The notes under the pieces were generated by a model. It saw nothing but the letters and a program-made list of their open reading frames with translations, made no database searches and had not been told where the DNA came from. This document shows, one piece after another, positions 30,024 to 41,319 of a DNA stretch of 64,000 nucleotides; position 1 is the stretch's first letter; every line of letters begins with the position of its first letter. The stretch is from Rhynchopus euleeides (Eukaryota; Euglenozoa; Diplonemea; Diplonemida; Diplonemidae), in contig OY723299.1 in assembly GCA_963210315.1 (NCBI GenBank), positions 1,054,001 to 1,118,000 of the forward strand, in the 5' to 3' direction. Both the position numbers and the translations under genes were made by a program.

Positions 30024-32557
30024 GAGGTAATTCCCATTTTCGTTGGGAGTTGTTTATTGAATACCCATTTTCGTTGGGAGTTAGGAGGTCCCTTGTAAGT
30101 TATAAATAAAACTTATGACTGCACAGACGGCCCGACGGCAGTCGTCCGAATCACAAACCTGGTCACGAAGAGGGAATTCACTCTGTGTCACTGTGTCAAA
30201 CTGTATGTTTGCAGGCGTTTTCGAGAGGCGCTTCACCGGGTCTGCAGTCTGCGCGGGTACCCATTTTCGTTGGGAGTTGCTATCTTCGTTGACAGTTGCT
30301 AATTTACCACTAATTTAGTGAGTACCTAGGGTACCCCGGGAGAATGTCACCCCCCCCGAGGGCCCAAGCCCGGGGGGGGGGTGACATTCTTCCATGGCAC
30401 ACCGTATATAGGGTGTTGTGGGCGACGTGGCGTGGGGGAGTCTTGCTCGGTCAGAGGATACAAAGGAGATAGGGGGAGGGGGAGGTCAGTTCATCCAGTT
30501 CTGCTGTAGTATCAGTTCGCGTGCGGAGGGGCTGGAGCGGGGAACAAAGAGACACAAATCCTGCTGTGAGTTGTGCGGTGTTTCCCCTCAGCCCCCCTTC
30601 CAACCTTGCGTTTTGCAAGTGGTAGTAAAAAGAAAAACACGACAGGTCAGATCGCCCGTCCTTCCTCGACCTCACGACTCCCCCCTACGCACCTACGGTG
30701 CTCAAACAAGTTTGTGGTGTCTGGTGACCTGTGGTGAGTGTGGCGACATGTGGCGACATGCGGTGACGCCCAAGGTGGCAGCGTGATCAATAGTGCCAGG
30801 CTGGCGAGCACTTGGGGCTGGGGGTCGGGTGATTCTGCTGGCAGAAAGTGCTCAATATGCTCCGGAAACTCAACTCACTCCCAGGTGGTGGTATGCCCCC
30901 GACGATGCCGTTTTTAGCGACCAATTTTTTGGGACAGAACTTGTACCTGAGGCTATTAGTGCGGTCTGCTTACTTCCGCTGTTGCCCTTTGTATCACCCC
31001 CAGGGACTGCCAGCGGCGCCGGATGGCCCTCAGGAGGAGGTCCTCCGTCCGTAGTTCTGGTACAGGAACTGCATCCTGCATAACGCCTTGCTCATCGACG
31101 AGAGCAATCAGATCTGGTTTCCTCTTCCTTTGAGAGACTGGCCCGTATCTCAACTGTAGATTCCGTCGACCCCGTCATTCCAGTCATTTGTGGCTCCCAA
31201 TCAGCCTCAAATTTGACAATGCAGACATGCCTGAGCACTTCCCGTTCAACTGACCATTGACATTTAACTGACATTTCCCTACGTGTAACCGCCTCAAAAC
31301 GGCATGTAACCGCCTAAAAACGCTATGTCCAGTACAGTCAAAGGGCAAAAACACGAAAAAACGCATTTGGCGAGGGTGCGACAGGGTCTCAGACCCCCCC
31401 AGGACCATATGGGACCCATTTTGGGGTCTAGTGGCCCTTCTGAGGACAATAATTTTTGTTGCATCGACCCCAGCCTGACGGTCCACCCTCTAATGGTGGT
31501 GTGTGCGTGTGTTGTGTGCACGTGCGTTTGTGTGTTCGTGCCGATATGTGACAGCGTGTGTGTGGCGACAAAGCTTCAATGCGGCGCCAGCCCTGCATGG
31601 GCCAATCACCCCCGCACATCGTTCAGAGGATTCCCCATACGACACGGCACCCCCCTCTTCGGGTTGTGAGGGACACAGGAGGCTCGTTTGCCCAGTAAAT
31701 GCGGGAAACGCAGGCTTCGCACAGCAACGTCACCCAGCACCCCCAGTGAAAAAACCCCCTCTTCCCGAAAGGCAAGTACCGTTGGAGAATGTCACCCCCC
31801 CATCATATAGGCCTACCCTTGGAGAATGTCACCCCCCCCCTGGAGGCTGGGGGGGGGGGTGACATTCCCCAGGGTCACCCAGGGGGTGACATTCTCCCGG
31901 GGTACCCTAGGTACCCATTTTCGCAATCTCCGGCTTCCAGTGTGTGTGTGTCCCCCCTCCTTTACAGCGCAACGAGGAGGAGAGCGAAACCGTGTGGTGT
32001 CACGTAGAGCAAGAGTAGGATAGCGGGCCCGGTTCCTCACGGTATGGTCCTTCGGGGCCAGGCTGCGATGCCAGCACGCTAACCCAAATTGCAATACGAA
32101 AAGTGGTGAAAAAGTGGTGAAACTATCTGTGCCCCCGCTGGATCGTAAAGTGACAGCAAAACGAGACAACAAACCAATTACTGCCGAAAGTTGTTTTGTT
32201 GGAACGCAGACCCCACTCTTTGTGTACACCACTCCCCGGTCTGATGAAGTGGTGTGAGTGGGGACGCACGATCCAGCTAAAGGCACAGAAAGTTTCCCCA
32301 GTTGGCTACGCCGAACTAACAAAAAAAGTGGTGAAAAAGTGGTGAAAAAGTGGTGGGAAGTGGGAACAAAGGTGGAAGATGAGGAAAAGGTTGGGAAATG
32401 ACCAGAATGTTGGACCAGAAAGGTTGGAAAAAGGAGGGGAAAAGTCTGGAAAAAGAGGAAAAACTTGTTTTAGCTGAAATACCCATTTTCGTTGAGAGTT
32501 AACTCCCAATGAAAATGGGACTCACTAATAACTCTCAACGAAAATGGGCCTTACCTC
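30024..32557. mobile_element. 2.5-kb TIR element with 10-bp TSD
   Basis: Ends are GAGGTAATTCCCATTTTCG at the left and the inverse, CGAAAATGGGCCTTACCTC, at the right. The 10-bp TSD GTGTTAGGCC (30014-30023 and 32558-32567) is exact. Subterminal copies of ACCCATTTTCGTTGGGAGTT occur at 30061, 30258 and 32481 and reversed at 32502 and 32532. A second inverted pair (GTACCTAGGGTACCCCGGGA at 30322, reversed at 31895-31913) brackets the inner 1.6 kb and could be a nested element; its extra copies of GAGAATGTCACCCCCC lie at 30341, 31787, 31824 and reversed. No transposase is recognised. Confidence 0.8.
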
Positions 32558-32567
32558 GTGTTAGGCC

Positions 32568-33713
32568 ACCCCCGGCCAATGAAATGCCTCTCTGCAATCT
32601 GTCCCTTCTGGATGCTTCTGGCTGGCCCGGGGGGGCTGTGGGGAGCGGGGGGGAAAGAGAGAGAAGCGAATGTGAGAGTAAGAAGGGGATAATACTTCGG
32701 AAACACTGCCAAAAGAGAACACAATCAACCGCCCGCCACTATGCTATCACTGCAGGGTTGGGGCAGAAGTGCGTGGGACAGCGGGGGCCAGGAGACCAAT
32801 ATCATGTTCGTGCGAGGACTTTTATCTTTTGTCATCACACCCAGTGCGCCAAAAAAAACAGCAGGCCAGACCCTATATTTGGCTGCGTTCAATGCAAAAA
32901 AATACTCGTTCTCCACTCTCTCACTCCCTCACCCCCCCTCTTGCCGCCCCCTGTCTGGAGTGCGGGTATCGCTAGCCCCATCTGGGGTGGGGCGGGGCGC
33001 GGGCACGCCGCTATCGCGGGGAGGCCGTTTAACGAAATACGACGCTTCTTTTCAGAGTTTAGCTAGGACGATTCAGTTGGCCGATTCATTTGTGGACCGA
33101 AACTTTCGACCCGTGAATCCTGGCCTCATCTTCCATCGCATTCTTCGGAATCCGTGCGGATCGTAGTGGGGTCATTTTTGTGGTATCGGTGCCAAGTCTT
33201 GCCCTGAGATGTGGGTCTAGTTCAGGCACTTTGCGAAAGGTAGGTTGTCGGGGGAGCAGTGTAGCAGCCAGCTGTCGTTGCTCCCACCCCCCCCCCCCCC
33301 TCCTCTCATTTGATTCACCCCGTCGCATTGCTTTGTGCCTCCTCTGAAAAACCCCTCCCCCCTCCCTTACTCACATACCCGCGCACGGCATACCCGGTGT
33401 GTGGTAACTACAAAGAGAACAAACATTGCAAGGTGCTGGGAGACTTGTCTCCCCCCCCCCTCTTTTGACAGACAACTGCTACACACCCTCCCGTTGTGCA
33501 TTGATCTGCCTTGTACAACATATCTGGTGTAGTGACTACAAAAAGGACTAACATTGCGAGAAGGTGCTGGGAGATTTACTTTTCCATTCCTTCTCGACGA
33601 TCAAACCCCCCTCTTTTGCCTCCACTCTTGCCAAATCCAACCCCACCCAGCAGGTACCCACCTCCTCTGGTGCCCCACCCTCTCATGCCCGGCATCTTGT
33701 GCACTCTCGTCTG
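32568..33713. other. Upstream region of the coiled-coil gene, with duplicated segment
   Basis: No gene is recognised to 33400. 33385-33500 and 33510-33625 are two diverged copies of a segment containing AACATTGC, AAGGTGCTGGGAGA and a CCCCTCTTTTG tract. A third copy lies at 50205-50290. The second copy ends about 100 bp before the coiled-coil gene's ATG, so it is in the likely 5' untranslated or promoter region. Confidence 0.55.
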
Positions 33714-36581
33714 ATGGAGGGCTCCCCTGCACACCTGCAGGTGTGTGCACCTTCCGAACCCTTTGAATCTTCTTCCGACGAGCCCCCCGAGACCGATGGC
33801 ACCCTCTCTCAGATCAGGGCTCTGCCCGAGCCACCCCATGGCCTCCTGGACCCTGGGGACCGTGAGAGATCCCTGTGTGACAGCACTCAAACAATCCTCG
33901 ACACCCTCCCGCCTGTTGTCGCCGAGCCGGTTGGGAAGGACCAGCTCATCCGATACAACACATCCGCTGTCATCGGGCTGATGAACACTAGCCTCCTCCT
34001 CAGGCGATACTACTGGAAGCTTGTCAGCCATGTCCGCCACCAGCAGAGGGGGCGTTTGGTGAAGCTCGAAGGCCTTCTCCGCTCCTACTCCTCTATGTCC
34101 TCTGATAAGGACGCGCTCATCCGGAAGTCTCAAGGGAGGTACAACCAGATGTCCGCCTCGCTGAAGGAGGCGCAGGAGTGTGCCACGCGCTGCAAGCAGG
34201 AGGCGCACGACCTGAAGGTGAGGCTCGCCCATGCGCGTGAGAACTTCATCCTGGAGCAGATCGACACCGACACGGCTGACTTGCGTTCCGTCGAGGCGGA
34301 GCTCGAGGCACAGGCAAAGGGTCCTCCTGCGACACACCTCTTCTGCGTCGCCTGCAACCGCACCCAATCCCGCAGCCGGAGCAGGCCGAGCAGCGCCGCC
34401 TCCCCGAGGCAGGGCAGCGTGCAGACGCGCTCCAGATTCCGCCTGTGCAGCCCGCGGAGGAAGCGGGAGCTGGTCGCCGCGCAGATGATAGGATTCCTCC
34501 GGAAGCACGTCGATGCCCTGCGGCAGTCGCAGGCACTCCAGGAGGCCCTGCTGAAGGCAGACACATCGCGCGCAGGAGACATCCACCGCGCTCTGGCATT
34601 CGACATGCGCCTCAGCCACGAGCTGCGCAGGCTGACAGGCAACAAGCAGGGCGGCGGAGGCGCCGCTGGCGTCCCCAGCGGTGCGCTCTCCATCGCAACA
34701 GCTGAGGTGTGCCTGGTGCGGACACACGTGCAGGGCCTGAAGGGGGCCCTGTCGGATGTGCGGAGGATAGTCGATCAGAGCATGCGCGGCGTGTCAGATC
34801 TCGTGGCAACTTCTTTTCCTGTGGTGCAGGGGGTCGCCGCCCAAGGCGCTGCGCGCTGCGCAGCCCTCCTCAGCGTGTTGGATTCCTTCTTCGAAGAGTT
34901 CCATGCCGTCGCCAAGGCTGTGGGTGGGGACGGCCTGCTGGCCCTCCAGCAGGAGGAGGTGTCCCTCTCCGACCTCCGAACCGAAGTCTCCGACGTGCTG
35001 TCCACCCGCCTGCAGCAGGTGCTCGACTTCATCGCAGAGCTTGCCAACCCGTGTGGGGAGGGGCCAGACCCCGCCGCTGCAGCTGACGCCGGCCCTGGGG
35101 CCATGGCGCGGTGCGACACGGGGGGGTGGGGTGGGTCGAAGAGGGGCTCGGAGGACAGCCAGCGCGCAGCCCCCAGCGCGCAGCGGAGGGCAGGGTCCCG
35201 GAGTGGGTCGCTCTCCTCGCGCGGGTCACTCGCGTCGATATTGCAGGAGGACGCGTTGCTGGAGGGCCTCAGGGAGACAGCCCCTGCACCCCTGATGAGG
35301 AAACCGGGGCAGGGGTCGGTGCGTTTGCAGCCGCGTGTGCTGAGGGGACCCCGGGTGCAGCAGTTTCAGCTGCAGCGGCAGCCTGCTGCCGCTGCCGCTG
35401 AGTCTGAGGTGCCTCAGGGAGCTCCGGGGCCCCCGCTGAATCTGCCGGAGTCGCAGAAGCCAGACACGCAGCTGCTGCAGAAGATGGAGCTGCTGCAACG
35501 GCAACACGAGCTGCAGCTGGCGCAGCTCCACCAGATGTACGCCCAGTCTGGAGTGCAGCAGCAGCAGCAGCAAGCGCAGGTGGCGGTGGTGGAGAATGTG
35601 CCGCAGCAGGCCAGGACTGCGGGAGCTGCCCCGCCCCTGCCGGAGTCGGGGCAGGCGCCTCCCAGTGGAGACACTTCCCCGCAGGCACGCACCACCCGAT
35701 CAGCCCGCACCAACACCGTGGTGATGGTGTCGTGTAGCTGCCAGACGGAGCGGACATCCCGGCAAAGGCAGCCGCTGCATGTGATCCGCCTCAACGCCTC
35801 GGCACAGACGGTGGACCCGACCATCGCATCCCAAGGGGTGCAGACGGCTCCCTTCTGGCAGACCGATGTGGCGGTGGGGCCCTGCCGCACCGAGGCTGCG
35901 ACGTCAATGGATCCGGATGACTTCCGGCACGCAGGGCATGTTGATGGGTCCACCACCACCACCACCACCTTCTGCCTGGCACCGTCGAAGGAGCTGCAGG
36001 CGTCGGAGGCCTACACAGAGGTGCGGTATGTCTGCGTCGACAACGCGCTGCATGAGGAGCCCTGCAGCGGGGAGAAGGTTGTGACTCCCTCGGCGATTGC
36101 GAGGGTGCTCCCGCAGCTGCGGGAGGCATTCCGGGTGTCGCTGCAGAGGGTTGATATCGTGCGCGGGTTGATTGAGGAGTATACGGCGGCGCAGACTGTG
36201 TTGGAGGCTGCGCAGAGCATGCCGTGCGATGACATTAGCGAGGAGCTTCCGCAGAGCCCTGTGTCGCAGGCGACGACGGCGAGCTTTCCCCTGCGCGTGC
36301 AGAATATTATGTCGGAGGCTTTGAACTTCAACAGGGATGTGGCGTACCGTTTCCTGCCGATGCACACGACGGAGTCCCGGTTGGGGCATGACAGGCACAC
36401 GCCGTCTCCGCCACTGTCGCAGGCGCGTGGAGGTGGGGTGAAAATCACCCGGCGTCCCCGGCAGGCCGTGCTCGGGTATCCTTCGCATAACTCTGTGGTG
36501 CGTGCGGCGAAGCGCGCGCAGCCCGCAGAGTGCCGGTATTTCCCCCGATTGACATCGCTGCCTCTTGCTGGGCCACGCTGA
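33714..36581 (+). CDS. 955-residue coiled-coil, Gln-rich protein with clustered QT motifs
   Basis: Intronless frame. The ATG at 33714 is chosen because the frame upstream opens only at GTG and is untranslated-like. Residues about 80-210 are charged and helical (coiled-coil type); 235-270 are Arg/Ser-rich; 270-470 are a second helical region; 500-560 are low complexity; about 575-625 are a Gln/Leu-rich helix ending in a run of six Gln. Residues about 672-716 hold four spaced Gln-Thr sites (CQTE, AQTV, VQTA, WQTD), the style of dynein light chain LC8 binding motifs in centrosomal and ciliary proteins; that reading is inference. The C-terminal third has another helical stretch and a basic tail. 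No catalytic domain is recognised. A cytoskeletal or basal-body scaffold is the best guess. The next gene starts 1.5 kb downstream. Confidence 0.75.
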   Translation: MEGSPAHLQVCAPSEPFESSSDEPPETDGTLSQIRALPEPPHGLLDPGDRERSLCDSTQTILDTLPPVVAEPVGKDQLIRYNTSAVIGLMNTSLLLRRYYWKLVSHVRHQQRGRLVKLEGLLRSYSSMSSDKDALIRKSQGRYNQMSASLKEAQECATRCKQEAHDLKVRLAHARENFILEQIDTDTADLRSVEAELEAQAKGPPATHLFCVACNRTQSRSRSRPSSAASPRQGSVQTRSRFRLCSPRRKRELVAAQMIGFLRKHVDALRQSQALQEALLKADTSRAGDIHRALAFDMRLSHELRRLTGNKQGGGGAAGVPSGALSIATAEVCLVRTHVQGLKGALSDVRRIVDQSMRGVSDLVATSFPVVQGVAAQGAARCAALLSVLDSFFEEFHAVAKAVGGDGLLALQQEEVSLSDLRTEVSDVLSTRLQQVLDFIAELANPCGEGPDPAAAADAGPGAMARCDTGGWGGSKRGSEDSQRAAPSAQRRAGSRSGSLSSRGSLASILQEDALLEGLRETAPAPLMRKPGQGSVRLQPRVLRGPRVQQFQLQRQPAAAAAESEVPQGAPGPPLNLPESQKPDTQLLQKMELLQRQHELQLAQLHQMYAQSGVQQQQQQAQVAVVENVPQQARTAGAAPPLPESGQAPPSGDTSPQARTTRSARTNTVVMVSCSCQTERTSRQRQPLHVIRLNASAQTVDPTIASQGVQTAPFWQTDVAVGPCRTEAATSMDPDDFRHAGHVDGSTTTTTTFCLAPSKELQASEAYTEVRYVCVDNALHEEPCSGEKVVTPSAIARVLPQLREAFRVSLQRVDIVRGLIEEYTAAQTVLEAAQSMPCDDISEELPQSPVSQATTASFPLRVQNIMSEALNFNRDVAYRFLPMHTTESRLGHDRHTPSPPLSQARGGGVKITRRPRQAVLGYPSHNSVVRAAKRAQPAECRYFPRLTSLPLAGPR

Positions 36582-37553
36582 CAGGAGATTATGTGATGGA
36601 GTGAAGTGAACCTGATTGGTGGTCACTCCTCTCTGCAAGAAGCAGCCCGCCTGGATGGTGCACTCCGTACACAGCAGCTGGTTCCAGTGCACTGTGTGTG
36701 GAGGCAGTGGCTGTGGCATCACCAGGAGGTCGCACCATGACCAGGTGTGTTCGGTACGTTCTCCAGTACAAACTATTCGTGTGTGACATTCTACATGGGG
36801 TCTCTATTTCGAACATATGACGAATCTGAGCCGTGCCCCAGACCTGCCCCGATCAAAGATCGTCTGCCTCGGAGAGCTCAATCCGGCCTGTACGGAGCTG
36901 TACGTCTGGCCGCACGGTGACATTGCCTCGTTTCGTCTCTTTTTCCATTTTGCCTGATGCTGTTGTGCCCCCCACCGTTCGTCCAACACAAAGAACACAA
37001 ACTCCAAGTCTATTGTTTGGTGTGATGCGCAGCAGCTGCAACGATCTTTTTTTTTGTCGTTTTACCTTTCGTATTCTCCACAGAGAGTATCCTGCCCGAA
37101 ACTCCATTTGTACTTTTGGCGACACATCCGGCTTCCGCCGCATCACGCCCAGCTCTGCCCAGGGGACGGCCCACCCACAGCCCCCACTGCGACTCCTCCG
37201 CCCTACCCATGCCCAGCAGCACCGTTGCCACGTTGCTGCTGCCGCGTGGGGCTAACGCATGCCCCGCCTCAGAGACAGGCATTCGGCAGGCCTGGCAGTG
37301 TCAGCCCCACACGGGTCACTCCCCCGATCTGCATGCTTGCGATGGGCGGGGCAGTGGGGGGAGCGGGGGGAGGGGGGGGGGGTGGATGAGGAGGACCCTC
37401 CCCGTGTGAGGAGGGGGAACAGGAAATATGCAAATGCGACCAGGGGTTGCCCCCCCACATGCCTTCCTCCCCCTCCCCGCCTGGGGCATGGGTTGGCCCG
37501 GTTTTTTTGTGTCCTTGCAGGGGGGGTTGGGGGAGGGGGGCTGGGGCACAACA
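36582..37553. other. No gene seen; G/C runs
   Basis: Downstream flank of the coiled-coil gene. G runs are present at 37350-37385 and C runs at 37450-37480. Nothing coding is recognised. Confidence 0.5.
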
Positions 37554-37967
37554 GTGATCTGAGTAGGTACCGTACCAGGTACTACCCCCCGGTACCCCCC
37601 GGGACTTCGGAAATCCAGACTTGGGTCCCAGCCCAAAAATTTTCAGAAATTAGGAATTTCCGGATCAATTCCGGCCAGTAGTGTGGTCATTTTGCTCTGG
37701 GAGATGAGTTTGGTTGGTCGCAAATTTTTTTTGACCTCAGGTTCGAAGTACCCCCCCTCCATTTTTCATTTTGGGCTGGTCCACATTTCCTTAGGAAAAT
37801 CGAAAAAAATTTGATTGGCCAAAAACTCATCTCCCAGAGCAAAGTGACCCCACCACAGCTCTGAAAAACGCCGGAAATGCAAATTTCGCGAAACTGAAAA
37901 CGACCATTTTGGGGGTACCAGGGGGTACTACCCCCCGGTACCTGGTACGGTACCTACTCAGATCACT
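37554..37967. mobile_element. 414-bp TIR element upstream of the PDI gene
   Basis: Ends: GTGATCTGAGTAGGTACCGT at the left and its inverse at the right (to AGATCACT at 37967). The 10-bp TSD GGGCACAACA (37544-37553 and 37968-37977) is exact. Inside is a second inverted pair, CTCTGGGAGATGAG at about 37695 and reversed at about 37826, shared with 4803 and 8706. It has no coding capacity and is MITE-like with a Mutator-style TSD. It ends 105 bp before the PDI start codon. Confidence 0.85.
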
Positions 37968-38072
37968 GGGCACAACAACGTGGAGGCTGCATCACGAGGT
38001 TATCCCTTGCTTTGCTTTACCGTACTCGCCGTCTGGGATCCACTCGACTCTGCAGGCAACACAGACGACACA

Positions 38073-38935
38073 ATGATGATGCGCGTCGCTATTGCTGCCC
38101 TGTGCCTGGGGCTTGTGTCCGGGAAGGCCGTCGTGCTGACGGTTGAGAACTTCGAGGAGCAGGTGTTCAAGTCCGGGAAGAACGCCCTGGTGAAGTTCTA
38201 CGCCCCCTGGTGCGGCCACTGCAAGTCGATGGCGCCTGCCTACGACCAGCTGGGTGCTGACTACGAGGCCTCCTCCTCCGTGCTGATCGGTGACGTCGAC
38301 GCGACGATCCACCAGGAGCTGGCAACGAAGTACGGGGTGCAGGGGTACCCTACCCTGAAGTACTTCACGCAGGAGAAGGGGACTGAGCCCCAGGACTACA
38401 ACGGCGGCCGCTCCTTCGAGCAGATGAAGGAGTGGGTGTCGGAGAACATCGAGGTGAAGTGCGCGGTATGCCCGGCAGATATAGCCATGCACACCGCACA
38501 GCAGAAGCCCCTCCTTTTGTTCTGAATATGCCCCAGCTGGTGACACGCCGAACCAACTTTTAACAACGGAGTCAGACCCCCCTATGAGGGCCGCCCCGCC
38601 TATTGGAGGGCGGGGGTGGAGTGGCTGAGGAACAATCGCCTGATAGTCCTGATAATGATTTGTGCGGAAACAAATCATGTTGACATGCCCTGCATTGCAC
38701 CCCACCATCACACATGTCCAACACAATACACAACCCCACACAGGTCGACGCCCAGGACGGGTGCACTGACAAGGAGAAGGCCTTCATCAAGAAGATGCAG
38801 GAGAAGGGTGCCGGTGAGATCAAGAAGCAGCACACCCGCCTGTCGGGGATGAAGAGCAGCAGCATGAAGGCTGAGCTGCGCGCCTGGTGGTCCCAGCGCC
38901 TGAACATCCTGACCCAGCTGAACAAGGAGGAGTAG
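38073..38935 (+). CDS. Protein disulfide isomerase, one thioredoxin domain plus ERp29c-like tail
   Basis: Two exons: 38073-38465 and 38744-38935 (intron 278 bp, GTATGC...CAG, phase 0), 194 residues. Three ATG codons stand in a row at the start. Residues 1-17 are a signal peptide; 18-125 are a thioredoxin fold with active site WCGHC (Cys47, Cys50) and the cis-proline GYPTLK (Pro93). The second exon is helical and Lys-rich and ends with a QRLNIL stretch, resembling the C-terminal helical domain of ERp29/PDI-D proteins. By family it forms and reshuffles disulfides in the ER. The C terminus is Asn-Lys-Glu-Glu, not a KDEL-type signal, so ER retention is not explained. Stop in the intron (38523) rules out intron retention making a longer product. 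A TIR element sits just upstream and may form part of the promoter or leader. Confidence 0.9.
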
Positions 38936-39206
38936 GAATTGGGTTCACTCACACAGGAGGGGATGGGCCGCTTGGAGTGGTGGAGTGCTGGGCTTAGTGT
39001 GCGACAAGGCGGGGGGGAGGTGAGGTGAGATGCCACAAGGCAAAGAATTTCTACGACAATACGCCCCCGCCTCCGCCTCCGCCTGTTCCTCGCATTTTTA
39101 CATATATGTGTGTGTGTGTGTCCTGGGAAGGTCTGAGAGAGAGAGAGAGGTACCAGCCTAAACAACTCAACGACTGCGAAGGCAACCGAAAGACAGCAAG
39201 GGAGAT
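38936..39206. other. 3' flank of the PDI gene
   Basis: Short flank with a (TG)n/GAGA microsatellite at 39108-39150. No other feature is seen. Confidence 0.4.
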
Positions 39207-41319
39207 CATGAATCTGCCCCGTTAACGGCTACCGGGTATTACCGGGTATTACCGGGTCGAAAAACGGGTATTACCGGGTCCGGTAATACCCGTTTGCCCG
39301 GTAATACCCGGTAATACCCGGTTATAGCCCGGTAGCGCTACCGGGGATTTTCCATGGGAATTTTCCTTTGTTTTTGGGTTGATTCCCTTCCCCTTAGCAG
39401 TGTGTTGTGGTCGACATTGGATTCTATGGCGCATGGGGTGATCGAAAGCCGGGTTCCGCAGTTCACGTCTGGTTTGTGTGGCTCACTGCAGACTTTTCGA
39501 GTTTCGCAGCAATGCTGACTACTGCACGGTGCCCACACACCACCTGAGCCCTTCCAGAGCCGGCGGTGTCGTCAGATCAGGCAGTCGATCACACGCGTAA
39601 TGAGACAGGCGTGATCATAGGACCACCTTCCTCTCCCAAAGTCTGCGAGCCCCATTCCATTGGGGGGCAGTGACTGCCTGGGCCAACAGGGTCTTGGGGC
39701 AGGCACATTCTGAACCAATGAAGGTTCCATCACAGAGAGGGCACTGTTCCCGTAGCTTCCATCATTTAAGGACCTTGGCTCAGAAATGCAGAAACGGTGC
39801 GTCACCAAATGGTTGCAAAGTGGCACAGAGCGAAGGGCTCCTCGTTTTCAATGATCGATCCTTCGTTCAGGGAAGCCATCTTCTCTTACCCCAGGCTCGA
39901 GTGGTCACGCCAGCTCCGTTATTCGGTCACATCGCTCTGCTGGCTGGGTGCTTGTCGCAACACATACCTGCGAGCAGCCAACGAGCATTATGGTACCGAG
40001 AGATGCTTCTTGGCGTGGCCGGGCTTGTGGTTCCTACCACAACAGGTCACAGTACGGTGAGCGGACTTGCTATATTTGCTGGGGTGGCTTCAACACGGGC
40101 TCGCCACTGGACTGCCCTCGGGCCAAGGTGGATAATCGCACCTGCCTTCGGGACGCTGAGTATCCGCCCCGTGTATGATGAGCGGAAGCTAACCAGCCTG
40201 CAGTCGACCCACGTGGTGGCCTGACGACTCCCAGACAACGGCTGGTTTGGGCAGGTGGACGGGAAGAGCTGGTTCTGGAGTTGTGGTGTCGACACGTTTC
40301 CATTTTGAGAAATTCTCTGTGATACGCTCCACAACAAGACGCCCATTCCCATGTGAAGCCTCTCTGGCGACACCCTTGACAAGAGCACCTGGCACTCTGT
40401 ACAGGACCTGCAGCTAAGATCCGGGCTGGTGCGGCAAGGTATTTGAGCGACCCCTTACGATATGATGCAATCCAGAGAAGTCCCAGCAAAACGTGGATTC
40501 GACCAGGCCCTCAATATGCACGAGTTGCGCCTGCTTCTTGTCATCTTGCCTGGCTACTGGTCCCTCTGATAAATCATCAGCTTGGTTCGAGTCGGGACAA
40601 GTCATGATGCATGCTTCAAAGAACTTAGCCTCGTGGACGGCCTGTTGTGTGACGACACGCTCTGCCTCCGTGGAAGCGGACGAGGCCATGAAGTGCATTG
40701 AAGAGGGAGGGAGAGGAGGCAACACACGGAGGACACAGGCACAGACAGGGGGGTGTGTGTCCCTCATAGATCTTGGTTGAACGAACAGGTGTTGGAATCA
40801 GGGCCTGGGCTCATTATCTCGACCTTTGTTTGTGTAATCATCGGGGCACGCCACGCCAACACAGCCCCCCACCGCCATGCCGCAAAGCCTGCCTCATAGA
40901 TCTTGGTTGTACTGAACGTGGGTGTTCCCCAGCCGTTCCCACTCCCAGTGTTCCCAGGGCCGCCCCTGTGAGGGGTGGGCCAGGAGGGGCTGCAGAGGCT
41001 GGCCTTCAGAATAACGCAGGGGGGTCACCTAACACCTGACATTCCCCCCGCGCACCTTCCCTTGGACTGCCAGACGGAAGATCACCAGAACCCTGCAGTT
41101 GATTCACTGCGACACCCCACGAACCATCCCTGTACCAAGGAAATTCCCACGGAAAATCCCCGGTAATACGAAAACGGGTATTACCGGACCCGGTAATACC
41201 CCCGATTTTACCCGGTAATACCCGTTTTTGACCCGGTAATACCCGGTAATGGAGGCCGATTACCGGGTTTCCGGTAATACCCGGTAATACCGGTTACCCG
41301 TTAACGGGGCAGATTCATG
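39207..41319. mobile_element. 2.1-kb TIR element with GGGTATTACCGGG repeats at its ends
   Basis: Left end CATGAATCTGCCCCGTTAAC (39207 on) is inverted at the right (41300-41319). Subterminal regions (39220-39360 and 41150-41300) are packed with ACCGGGTATT/AATACCCGGT in both directions. The direct repeat GGAGAT flanks it (39201-39206 and 41320-41325; GGGAGAT if an end base is shifted), so the TSD is 6-8 bp and its superfamily is uncertain. The core has minus-strand protein-like stretches (40189-40395 and 40414-40767, for example ERITENFSKWKRVDTTTP), possibly decayed coding sequence of unknown identity. The phrase CTCATAGATCTTGGTTG is repeated at 40765 and 40896. Confidence 0.75.

Noticed and set aside
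33564-33713. N-terminal extension of the coiled-coil protein
   Set aside because: The frame there opens at GTG inside a repeated leader segment; the first ATG is at 33714.
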